From Kiloniellales bacterium (GTDB taxonomy: Bacteria; Pseudomonadota; Alphaproteobacteria; Kiloniellales; JAKSDN01), in assembly GCA_022360075.1 (NCBI GenBank), contig JAKSDN010000190.1, positions 1-6,138 of the forward strand: a stretch of DNA of 6,138 nucleotides, written 5' to 3'. The notes under the pieces are model-generated. The model was not told the origin of the DNA. It saw only the letters and a list, made by a program, of their open reading frames with translations, and searched no databases. How positions within the stretch are numbered: the first letter of the stretch is position 1; each line of letters starts with the position of its first letter. Positions 1 through 5,995 of the stretch are shown one piece after another. Made by a program: the position numbers and the translations under genes.

Positions 1-648
1 CCGCTGGGCGAGGGCGAGCCGGCCGAGGGCTATCCCTGGCCCTGGTCGGTCTACCGCTGGCTCGAGGGCGAGAACGCCACGCTCGAGCGCCTCGCCGACC
101 CGCACGCGGCGGCGGAGACACTGGCCGCCTTCGTCGCCGCCCTGCAGCGGCTCGACGCCACCGGCGGCCCGCTCGCCGGCCAGCACAACGAGTTCCGCGG
201 CGTCCCGCTCGTCCAGCGCGACCCGCTCACCCGCGCGGCGATCGCGAGCTTGAAGGACCTGATCGACGCCGAGGCCGTGACCGCCGCCTGGGAGTCGGCC
301 CTGCGCACGCCGCCGTGGCAGGGCCCGCCCGTCTGGCTGCACGGCGACCTCCAGTCCGGCAACCTGCTGGCCCAGGAGGGCCGCATCACCGCCGCCATCG
401 ACTTCGGCCTGCTAGGCGTCGGCGACCCGGCTTGCGACCTCACCGTCGCCTGGAGCCTGCTCACCGCCGACAGCCTCCAGACCTTCCGCGCGGCGATGGC
501 AGTAGACGATGCAACCTGGACCCGCGGCCGCGGCTGGGCCCTCTCGATCGCCCTGATCGCGCTCGCCCACTACCTGGAACGCAACCCCGCCCTCGCCGCG
601 ATGTCGCGGCGGACCATCGGAGAAGTGGAGGACGACTTGGGGGCTTGA
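1..648 (+). CDS. Aminoglycoside phosphotransferase family protein, 5' end missing
   Basis: The frame is open from base 1 to a TGA at 646-648, giving about 215 C-terminal residues; the start and the nucleotide-binding N-lobe lie outside the window. What is seen is the C-lobe of an APH/choline-kinase-like fold. HGDLQSGNLL (bases 340-369) is the catalytic loop, with its Asp and Asn. AIDFGLLGVGDPACDL (394-441) holds the DFG-type Mg2+-binding Asp followed by the conserved GDPACDL helix. Upstream, YPWPWSVYRWLEGE (31-72) is typical of a widespread APH subfamily. The family transfers phosphate from ATP to a small-molecule hydroxyl in the cytoplasm. Family membership alone does not show aminoglycoside resistance, because many such genes have unknown substrates. 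Almost every codon ends in G or C, a far stronger bias than in the GNAT gene downstream, which suggests a different origin. No operon partner is visible. Confidence 0.88.
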   Translation, partial: PLGEGEPAEGYPWPWSVYRWLEGENATLERLADPHAAAETLAAFVAALQRLDATGGPLAGQHNEFRGVPLVQRDPLTRAAIASLKDLIDAEAVTAAWESALRTPPWQGPPVWLHGDLQSGNLLAQEGRITAAIDFGLLGVGDPACDLTVAWSLLTADSLQTFRAAMAVDDATWTRGRGWALSIALIALAHYLERNPALAAMSRRTIGEVEDDLGA

Positions 649-1221
649 TGGGTGAGCCGGATTGTCAGCCAGGAGACTAGCGATAGCCGTGCCCGTTTAG
701 GGACGTCAGGAGTTTACACGTATGCGTCGATGTTTGGTCTTCGTGGGCTTCCAAGGCTCGGCATTGAATGTTCCAGCCGGTTCGTCAGCTTCACCCGTAG
801 TTTCAGACAAACTTGCCACGACCATCATTGGTCAGTGCATGACCCGGAGCGGAAGCCAATCGGATTCTCCTGTGCGTCCGGTTTGAGCCCATCCTGTGAG
901 TTCGCTTTTCTCGCTGCGCGCGCACGCAGCACAAATGTTGCCGCACCTGCTTAGTTTGTTTCGCAGTTAGGCAGCAGAAAGAGCGGCCATTCGTCTAAGA
1001 TGCAGCGAGGGTTAGGTGGCGCGGTCTTTGTTTCCGTTCGGCCAAGGTCTGCTTTGACGATCTTCAGCTTGTCTCGCGAAGTGTGACTGGCTCAGTTTTG
1101 CGCTTGGCGACCAGAAGTCCGGCCATCGTGATGAGAACCATAAGACGCGTTTTTGACATCCATTTGCGGTGATTCAACCGGGCGCCAACGGTGTCCTCGC
1201 ATAACAAGGTTTCGGAAAGAC
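649..1221. other. Gene-free spacer, possibly decayed sequence
   Basis: These 573 bases lie between the phosphotransferase stop and the GNAT start. A 100-codon open frame at 652-954 gives a protein with no recognisable domain and low-complexity, Arg/Ser/Cys-rich stretches, and I do not believe it is a gene. The segment is visibly less G+C-rich than bases 1-648. Two weak hairpins can be drawn: a CGT-CCC/GGG-ACG stem at 688-705, and a GCTGCG/CGCAGC stem with a 6-nt loop at 913-930. Neither is followed by a T tract, so neither is a convincing intrinsic terminator. TTGACA at 1153-1158 matches a sigma-70 -35 box and could serve the GNAT gene, but no good -10 hexamer follows at 16-18 nt. No tRNA, IS end or CRISPR repeat was seen. 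A gene relic is possible. Confidence 0.5.
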
Positions 1222-1671
1222 ATGCTACGGCGCGCTCGTGAAAAGGATGTACCGCTCATCCAGTCGGTCCTGAACAAGCCTGAGAACTGGGATAAACTGG
1301 AAGCCTACTCCGACGAAGCCGTGCTTGCTGCCATAAATGACGAGACAATGACGGTTTTCGTCTGGGAGGAAGATGGCCATTGGAAAGGTTTTTGTTGGCT
1401 CCGCTGGACGTCCGAAGGGACAAAGATCGAGGAATTTGGCGTAACGGATCCGGGAGAAAGCGTCGGCTCCAGCTTCTTTTCAACTGTTCTGAAAAGCGTA
1501 GATCTTGACGATGGACAGCGTCCTCTGTGGCTCGCCGTCGCCGCAGACAACGCGGCTGCGATACGCTTCTACGAGCGGTTTGGGTTCGTTCGCGCAACGT
1601 TGAGAGAAGCTGTTTGGAACCGCAGGAAAGGGCCTATCGCAGACGCGCTGATCATGCGGCATGAACCCTGA
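1222..1671 (+). CDS. GNAT family N-acetyltransferase
   Basis: This predicts a 149-residue cytoplasmic enzyme that would transfer an acetyl group from acetyl-CoA to an amine; the substrate is unknown. The start at ATG 1222 gives MLRRAREKDVPLIQ, the usual GNAT beginning (beta1 followed by the first helix), and has a GGAAAG purine run at 1214-1219, although that run lies unusually close. The frame stays open upstream to a TTG at 1153, but that extension has no GNAT character. Residues 72-90 (FGVTDPGESVGSSFFSTVL) occupy the acetyl-CoA pyrophosphate-loop region with a degenerate motif A. Residues 104-123 (LAVAADNAAAIRFYERFGFV) match the C-terminal N-x-x-A-x-x-F-Y-x-x-x-G-F signature well. The length is normal for a single GNAT domain. 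Codon use is mixed, with many A/T third bases, unlike the phosphotransferase upstream. It converges on the methyltransferase gene with 81 bp between the stops. Confidence 0.85.
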   Translation: MLRRAREKDVPLIQSVLNKPENWDKLEAYSDEAVLAAINDETMTVFVWEEDGHWKGFCWLRWTSEGTKIEEFGVTDPGESVGSSFFSTVLKSVDLDDGQRPLWLAVAADNAAAIRFYERFGFVRATLREAVWNRRKGPIADALIMRHEP

Positions 1672-1752
1672 GACGGCGCGATGGAGATCGAAGACGCATG
1701 GCTATGCTGGCGCAAGCCTAGCAAATGCCGAACCGATCGTGCGAATGCCCTA

Positions 1753-2607
1753 TTACACGCGACGGGCGATCAGAACGTGACTTGAAGCATTAAGCAACAG
1801 CGGCCGGTCGGAACCGCCGCTGCGGTGCTCGAAGGCGTCCAAGACCGCACGCTCGACTGTGTCTCGTTCAATTGGGTCACATTGGGCGATAAGCGTGCCT
1901 GTAACGGGGTTTCCGATCATGCCACGCCACATCGCCTGCGGCGTCGGCAACGCGAGTGTTGCATCGACGACATGAACCTCGGCGTCCGCCACAGGGGCGG
2001 ACCCGGTCACCTCCTCGATCAACCCCTCCGCCGTTGCGATCCCGGCCCAGCCGGGTCGCGGGGGCGGGTCGGTCAGGCGGGTGGGCAATGCGGCCATGAG
2101 CGGTTCCATCTGGGCCCGCGCGAGTTCGTTATACTCAGGTCCTCGCCAGACAGAGGTCACAAGGAAGCCACCGGGCTGCACGGCGGCTGCGGCTGAGCGC
2201 CAGGCGGCCAGTCGGTCGGGGAAGAGGAAGATGCCGAAACACGAGAAAGCAGCATCGAAAGCGCCCTGTTGCAGGCCCAGACTCTGATCGTCGCGCACCT
2301 GTACACGTGTATCGGCCTCGATCGGGGACAAGGCTTGTTCCGTGATGGCCACCATGGCTGGAGAGATGTCGGTGGCAAGGACCGAGCCCGCCCCGCGCCT
2401 GGCACACAAGCCTGCTGCGGCAACGGCAAGGTCGCCTGGCCCGCAGGCAATGTCCAGGATGCGCGGTGCGGACGGAAGGCGACCTTCGACCAGAGTGACC
2501 ATCGTGCGGGCGATATGGCCCGTCAGCGGCGCGAAGAGACGTGCGTAGTCCGTCGCGTGCGCATCCCATGCTTGAGAAGGAGTCGGTGAAACTTGTGGCG
2601 TCGCCAT
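1753..2607 (-). CDS. Class I SAM-dependent methyltransferase, last gene of the transporter operon
   Basis: The product is 284 residues with a Rossmann-type methyltransferase fold (Methyltransf_11/25-like). LDIACGPGDLA (residues 51-61) is the glycine-rich SAM loop. The Asp in LATDIS (residue 80) ends beta2 and should bind the ribose hydroxyls. FDAAFSCFGIFLFPD (117-131) is the beta4 region, and QPGGFL (144-149) is the usual turn before beta5. The N-terminal WDAHATDYARLFAPLTGHIA segment resembles small-molecule methyltransferases of the UbiE/SmtA type rather than DNA or rRNA enzymes. ATG 2607 has AGGAA at 2617-2621 (complement), 9 nt away. The gene starts only 29 bp after the permease stop and is co-directional, so co-transcription is likely. 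A role in modifying or releasing a transported chelate is an inference; it could equally be an unrelated passenger. No T-tailed terminator is evident in the 81 bp downstream. Confidence 0.85.
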   Translation of the reverse strand: MATPQVSPTPSQAWDAHATDYARLFAPLTGHIARTMVTLVEGRLPSAPRILDIACGPGDLAVAAAGLCARRGAGSVLATDISPAMVAITEQALSPIEADTRVQVRDDQSLGLQQGAFDAAFSCFGIFLFPDRLAAWRSAAAAVQPGGFLVTSVWRGPEYNELARAQMEPLMAALPTRLTDPPPRPGWAGIATAEGLIEEVTGSAPVADAEVHVVDATLALPTPQAMWRGMIGNPVTGTLIAQCDPIERDTVERAVLDAFEHRSGGSDRPLLLNASSHVLIARRV

Positions 2608-2636
2608 TGTCGAATGTTCCTATGCTGAGCCGTTCG

Positions 2637-3686
2637 TCACACTGATCCTCGCCGACCCAACAGCCAGACGAAGAATACGCCGCCGACCAAGCCTGTGATG
2701 ATCCCAATAGGCATGTCTTCGGGGCGCATGAGCGTACGGGCCGCGATGTCGGCCCAGAGCAGAAAGATAGCGCCAAACAAAGCGGAAGCGGGGAGGACGC
2801 GGGAATATTCACCTCCAATAACCATACGCACGATATGGGGAACCATCAGGCCGACAAACCCGATAATGCCCGAGAATGCGACCATAACGCCCGTGACCAG
2901 GGCGCTGACCACGAAGACGAAGAGGCGGAACCGCGCAACCGGGACACCAAGCGTGGAGGCGGTCTCATCTCCGACCGTCATCGCGTTAAGCGCGCCAGCC
3001 TTACTGAACAACCATGCACCACAGGCCAGAAGAATGATCAGCGGATAGATAAGTTGGTCCCATTGCGCGAGGCCGAGCCCCCCGAGCATCCAGAAGACGA
3101 CCGTGTGCGTCGCACGCGGATCACCAAGGAAGATCAGGATGTTTGCACCGGCCATGATGATGAACGACACGGCAACGCCCGCGAGCACTAGACGATCGGC
3201 GCTCGTGGCATCTGCAAAGCGGGACACGCCGAGAACAATTGCCGTGGCACACAAAGCACCCAGGAAAGCGAAGAGCGGCACGGTCAGCAGGCCGATGAAC
3301 AAACCGGTGTGCAAGAGTGCGAGGATCGCGCCGAACGCCCCGCCCGAGGAGATGCCCAGCAGGTGCGGATCGGCCAGCGGGTTTCGGGTCACGGCCTGAA
3401 GGCTTGCGCCGACGATGGCCAGTCCTGCGCCCACCAACATGGCAAGAAGTGCACGTGGAAATCGGATGTCCCAGACAATGGCCTCGCGTCCCTGGCTCCA
3501 GGTCGGCTCAGTCAGGCCCGGTACCAGTTTGTTCAACAGCACGCCCCAGACCGTACTCGTTGGGACCGCGACGGCCCCAATCGAGACCGCTACCGACAAA
3601 GAGGCCAGGAGCGTCGCGATCCCGCCGAGCGCCAGCACCTTCGCGGTACCGACGGACCGGGCCGGCGCGCGCGCCGCCTCGCTCAC
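2637..3686 (-). CDS. FecCD/BtuC-family ABC transporter permease
   Basis: The product is a 349-residue inner-membrane protein that would form, as a homodimer, the channel of a type II importer. It has about ten hydrophobic segments, for example residues 17-41, 80-99, 135-153, 166-187, 212-227, 254-274 and 300-317. Family signatures are RFPRALLAMLVGAGLAIVGA (75-94), LQAVTRNPLADPHLLGISSG (96-115), the ATPase-coupling region MTVGDETASTLGV (236-248), GIIGFVGLMVPHIVRM (273-288) and RPEDMPIGIITGLVGGVFFVWLLGR near the C-terminus. The length is normal for the family. The start codon is GTG, and it overlaps the TGA of the binding-protein gene by 4 bp (GTGA), which indicates translational coupling. Family members import ferric siderophores, haem, cobalamin and related chelates. 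Sequence alone does not decide among these; the Zur-type operator upstream points to a zinc-related substrate. Confidence 0.95.
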   Translation of the reverse strand: MSEAARAPARSVGTAKVLALGGIATLLASLSVAVSIGAVAVPTSTVWGVLLNKLVPGLTEPTWSQGREAIVWDIRFPRALLAMLVGAGLAIVGASLQAVTRNPLADPHLLGISSGGAFGAILALLHTGLFIGLLTVPLFAFLGALCATAIVLGVSRFADATSADRLVLAGVAVSFIIMAGANILIFLGDPRATHTVVFWMLGGLGLAQWDQLIYPLIILLACGAWLFSKAGALNAMTVGDETASTLGVPVARFRLFVFVVSALVTGVMVAFSGIIGFVGLMVPHIVRMVIGGEYSRVLPASALFGAIFLLWADIAARTLMRPEDMPIGIITGLVGGVFFVWLLGRRGSV

Positions 3687-4627
3687 CCTTCGCCTGGCCC
3701 CCAGAAGGCGGCGGCAAGAGCCTCGATCGCCTTGATATTGCGCGGCCCCGGCGTGGCCTCAACGTATTCGAGCGTCACGAAGCGGTCGTTCCGCACCGCA
3801 GGGAGGTCCGCGAAGGCCGGGTTCGACATCATGAAGGCGCGCTTCTGCTCGGCCGTGACGTCGCCATAGTTGACGATGACGATCACCTCCGGATCGGCCT
3901 CGACCACGGCCTCCCAAGTCACGGTACCCCAACTCTTCTCGAAGCTGTCCATCACGTTCGTACCGCCCGCCGCCTCGATCAACGCGGTCGGCATTGCGTA
4001 GCGCCCGGCGGTGAAGGGCGCGTCCTCACCGCTGTCGTAGACGAAGACGCGGGGCGGCGCGCCCATCTCCCACGCTCCGGTGATGGCGGCCATCTCTGCG
4101 CGGTAGCCCTCGACCAGCGCCTCGGCGCGATCCTCTACGCCGAAGATGCGGCCGAGATTGAGGAGGTCGGCATACATGTCCTCCAGACTTGCCCTGTCCT
4201 TCTCCATGATGTGTGCGCAGGACTCGGTTAGCTCATAGACCTGGATGCCGAAGGGGGCGAGCGTCTCGGGCGTGACTTCGCCACCCACGCGCATCCCGTA
4301 GTTCCAGCCTGCGAAATAGAAGTCCGCGTCCGCGCCGATCAGCACCTCCTTGGACGGGTACTTCTCTGACAGTTCGGGAAGCTCCTCGACCCCCGCGCGC
4401 ATGTCCGGGTCCAGCTTGTTCCAGCCCGAGATGCCCGTGTAGCCGACCATCCTGTCCGTCAGACCCAGCACCAGCATCATCTCGGTCAGGTTCACATCAT
4501 TGGAGACGGCGCGCTGCGGCGTTGCATCGAAGGTCACCATCCGATCGCAACTCTGCACCGTGGTCTGAGCCGAGGCGATCCCCGCAGTCAGGAGGAGGCT
4601 AGCGGTGGCGGAGAGGAACGGTTTCAT
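3683..4627 (-). CDS. Periplasmic solute-binding protein, FecB/BtuF type (Peripla_BP_2)
   Basis: The precursor is 314 residues from ATG 4627, with a classic signal peptide (MK, a hydrophobic core, then AGIASA before Gln-21). It has no lipobox cysteine, so the mature protein should be free in the periplasm. ATG 4627 is preferred to the in-frame ATG at 4642 because AAGGA (4635-4639, complement) sits 7 nt before it and the signal peptide then begins cleanly. The mature part opens with SCDRMVTFDATPQRAVS (26-42), then NLTEMMLVLGLTDRMVGYTG (46-65), typical of the first lobe of class III binding proteins. TWEAVVEADPEVIVIV (237-252) is the equivalent signature in the second lobe. Cys-27 and Cys-137 may form a disulfide. 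It would capture a metal chelate or corrinoid and deliver it to the permease. The gene overlaps the ATPase gene by 29 bp and the permease gene by 4 bp. Confidence 0.92.
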   Translation of the reverse strand: MKPFLSATASLLLTAGIASAQTTVQSCDRMVTFDATPQRAVSNDVNLTEMMLVLGLTDRMVGYTGISGWNKLDPDMRAGVEELPELSEKYPSKEVLIGADADFYFAGWNYGMRVGGEVTPETLAPFGIQVYELTESCAHIMEKDRASLEDMYADLLNLGRIFGVEDRAEALVEGYRAEMAAITGAWEMGAPPRVFVYDSGEDAPFTAGRYAMPTALIEAAGGTNVMDSFEKSWGTVTWEAVVEADPEVIVIVNYGDVTAEQKRAFMMSNPAFADLPAVRNDRFVTLEYVEATPGPRNIKAIEALAAAFWGPGEG

Positions 4628-5471
4628 GTGGGGGTCCTTCATTGGGAAGATGGAAGCTCAGGTGGCCCACGCCGCTGGGCGCGAGGTGCTCGCGGCACGC
4701 ACAGACGTCAAACGCGCCGGACAAGGCAGCCTCGGTCAGCACGTCTGCGGGCGGCCCGAAGCCAAGGGCGTGCCCTTCCTTCAGGAGGAGCACATCATCG
4801 CAGGCCCCAGCTGCCATGTTGAGGTCGTGCAGCGAGGTGACGATGGTCAGCGGGAGGTTGCGGATCAGGGCCACGACCTCCAGTTGATGCCGGATGTCGA
4901 GATGATTGGTGGGCTCGTCAAGGATCAGAAGCCGGGGCTCCTGCGCAAGGGCGCGCGCGACCATGACCCGCTGCCGCTCGCCGCCCGAGAGCGTGCCGAG
5001 ATGACGGTCCGCCAAACCGCGCAGGTTCAGCCGACCAAGCGCGCGGTCCACGATTTCCGCGTCGCCCGCACCGCCGCGTCCGCCAAAGCCTTGGCGGTGG
5101 GGCGTTCGACCTAGGGCAGCGATCTCGCGGACGGTAAGGGCGAAATCTGTCGGCTGTTCTTGAAGAACGACCGCCACCTTTCGGGCAACCGCGCGGGCGG
5201 TTTGCGCCCAGACATCTTGGCCATCGATAGAGACTATTCCCGTCGTGGGTCGGCGAAACCGGTAAAGAAGCCGAAGCAGTGTTGTTTTGCCAGAGCCATT
5301 GGGGCCGACAACGCCGAGAACGCGCCCGGGCAACAGCGAAAAGCTGAGTGGGCGAAGGATTGTCTTTCCCGTCCTGCGGGCAGACCAGCTAGCGTGCTGC
5401 ACTGACAGAGCGGCACCTGCGCTTATGTTCATATCCGCCGGAGATATCGGATCAGCGATGACGTCTTTCAT
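4599..5471 (-). CDS. ABC transporter ATP-binding protein, FecE/BtuD type
   Basis: The product is a 290-residue cytoplasmic ATPase that would power the FecCD-type permease. All nucleotide-binding motifs are present: Walker A GPNGSGKTT (residues 56-64), Q-loop Gln-104, signature LSGGERQR (161-168), Walker B RLLILDEP (180-187), D-loop NHLD (189-192) and switch His-215 in TSLHDLN. The FALTVREIAALGRTPH stretch (110-125) is typical of the iron-siderophore/B12 importer ATPases. ATG 5471 overlaps the DUF1636 stop in an ATGA and has a perfect GGAGG (5482-5486, complement) 10 nt upstream. The inner ATG at 5432 has no comparable site. The C-terminal tail is slightly long and runs 29 bp into the binding-protein gene, so that gene's ribosome-binding site lies inside this one. 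A Cys-Ala-Cys pair (257-259) and several His residues in the tail are of unknown meaning. Confidence 0.95.
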   Translation of the reverse strand: MKDVIADPISPADMNISAGAALSVQHASWSARRTGKTILRPLSFSLLPGRVLGVVGPNGSGKTTLLRLLYRFRRPTTGIVSIDGQDVWAQTARAVARKVAVVLQEQPTDFALTVREIAALGRTPHRQGFGGRGGAGDAEIVDRALGRLNLRGLADRHLGTLSGGERQRVMVARALAQEPRLLILDEPTNHLDIRHQLEVVALIRNLPLTIVTSLHDLNMAAGACDDVLLLKEGHALGFGPPADVLTEAALSGAFDVCACREHLAPSGVGHLSFHLPNEGPPHETVPLRHR

Positions 5472-5911
5472 CGTGTTGCAACCTCCGGCGCCAGCGGCGT
5501 TACAAGGTCAGATCCAGTATTGAACGGCGGCACACGGCCGAGAATGCCAGTCTGCAAGGGGGCAGGCCGATCTTCGCGATGCAGAAAGCCTTCCGTTGCA
5601 TCCCGGTAAAGCGACGACACAGTGATCACCGCATCCAGGTGACTGGGCTCCTGGGGATCGAGATCACCGAAGACATAGGTGAACCGGTTGGGTCCCGAGA
5701 GGGCGATGGCGCAGGACCGTTTGCATTGGCTCATGCACTGCATGCCGCGTACACGGAGTGCGCTGCACCCACTCTCTCCAGTCAGACGGCCGGCAAGTAA
5801 AGACCGGGCGAGGCGCGTGCCACCTCTCACACCGTCATAACGGTCCTCGCGTCCGTCTCTGCATGTCAGGCAGATCGAAAGGAGGAGAGGCTCTGTATGA
5901 GAGATGTCCAT
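5468..5911 (-). CDS. DUF1636 (COG5469)-type cysteine-rich metal-binding protein, first gene of the operon
   Basis: The product is 147 residues, cytoplasmic, with no signal peptide or membrane segment. I recognise the DUF1636 pattern: CLTCRDGRE near the N-terminus (Cys-14 and Cys-17), then MQCMSQCKRSCAIALSGPNR (57-76, with Cys-59, Cys-63 and Cys-67) and FTYVFGDLDP (77-86). A further Cys-49 precedes the cluster. The arrangement suggests a thioredoxin-like, possibly 2Fe-2S or zinc-binding fold; the biochemical role of the family is not established to my knowledge. Members are known near cobalamin/CobW-type and metal-homeostasis genes. ATG 5911 is the only start that keeps the first Cys pair. It has only a weak upstream GAG, and the palindromic operator lies just 9 bp before it, so the leader must be very short. 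The stop overlaps the ATPase start (ATGA), which supports a shared transcript and coupled translation. Confidence 0.82.
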   Translation of the reverse strand: MDISHTEPLLLSICLTCRDGREDRYDGVRGGTRLARSLLAGRLTGESGCSALRVRGMQCMSQCKRSCAIALSGPNRFTYVFGDLDPQEPSHLDAVITVSSLYRDATEGFLHREDRPAPLQTGILGRVPPFNTGSDLVTPLAPEVATR

Positions 5912-5920
5912 AGCGCTCAG

Positions 5921-5942
5921 ATGTAATGTTATAACATTGCAT
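5921..5942. promoter_or_regulatory. Putative Zur operator (22-bp palindrome)
   Basis: The core AATGTTATAACATT (5925-5938) is a perfect 14-bp palindrome. Adding four flanking bases each side (ATGT and GCAT) gives 22 bp with only one mismatched pair. The TGTTATAACA centre is the shape known for Zur boxes in proteobacteria. The site lies between the divergent Zur-like gene and the DUF1636/ABC operon, 9 bp before the DUF1636 start codon and 53 bp before the likely regulator ATG. One site could therefore control both directions. I infer that zinc-loaded Zur represses here. A Fur, Mur or Irr operator is less likely given this sequence and the neighbouring regulator. Confidence 0.8.
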
Positions 5943-5943
5943 T

Positions 5944-5972
5944 TATTAATCTGATGCCCTATCCTTCGTCAA
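5944..5972 (-). promoter_or_regulatory. Candidate promoter of the DUF1636-ABC-methyltransferase operon
   Basis: On the complement strand a TTGACG -35-like hexamer (5967-5972) is followed after 17 nt by an AT-rich TTAATA (5944-5949), within TTAATAAAT. The -10 match is poor, as is common in alphaproteobacteria. Transcription from it would begin inside the palindrome at 5921-5942, so a repressor bound there would block initiation, and the leader would be only about 10-25 nt. Confidence 0.4.
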
Positions 5973-5984
5973 GGCTTGTCGTAC

Positions 5985-5989
5985 GGAGA
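5985..5989 (+). promoter_or_regulatory. Ribosome-binding site for ATG 5996 of the Zur-like gene
   Basis: GGAGA lies 6 nt before ATG 5996. This is the only well-placed site in the neighbourhood. It marks 5996 as the original start even though that ATG is out of frame with the recognisable Zur sequence, and so it supports a frameshift between 5999 and 6033. The in-frame GTG at 6034 has no comparable site. Confidence 0.5.
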
Positions 5990-5995
5990 CGGGAG

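Noticed and set aside
1..648. Calling the first gene a true aminoglycoside resistance determinant
   Set aside because: Only the shared C-lobe motifs are visible, and the subfamily includes many enzymes of unknown substrate; a specific aph name cannot be supported.
913..930. GCTGCG/CGCAGC hairpin in the spacer
   Set aside because: A short 6-bp stem with no T run; such hairpins are expected by chance in G+C-rich DNA.
652..954. 100-codon + strand open frame after the phosphotransferase
   Set aside because: No ribosome-binding site of note, no recognisable domain and atypical composition; it is more likely chance or a relic.
1153..1221. Upstream extension of the GNAT gene from TTG 1153
   Set aside because: The added 23 residues do not resemble a GNAT N-terminus, whereas ATG 1222 begins with the standard LRRAREKDVPLI pattern. 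The TTGACA at 1153 may instead be a -35 box, though no matching -10 was found.
1700..1718. Possible terminator hairpin between the converging GNAT and methyltransferase genes
   Set aside because: A GGCT/AGCC plus TGC/GCA stem can be drawn, but it has a bulge and no T tract on either strand, so it is not convincing.
2135..2818. Second - strand open frame (227 codons) across the methyltransferase and permease ends
   Set aside because: It is an alternative frame of the methyltransferase and permease genes, with no motif of its own, while the overlapped genes carry clear family signatures.
3317..4231. Long + strand open frame (304 codons) opposite the binding-protein and permease genes
   Set aside because: Its translation is Arg/Pro-rich with no domain and it lies antisense to two strongly supported genes; this is the usual G+C-rich shadow frame.
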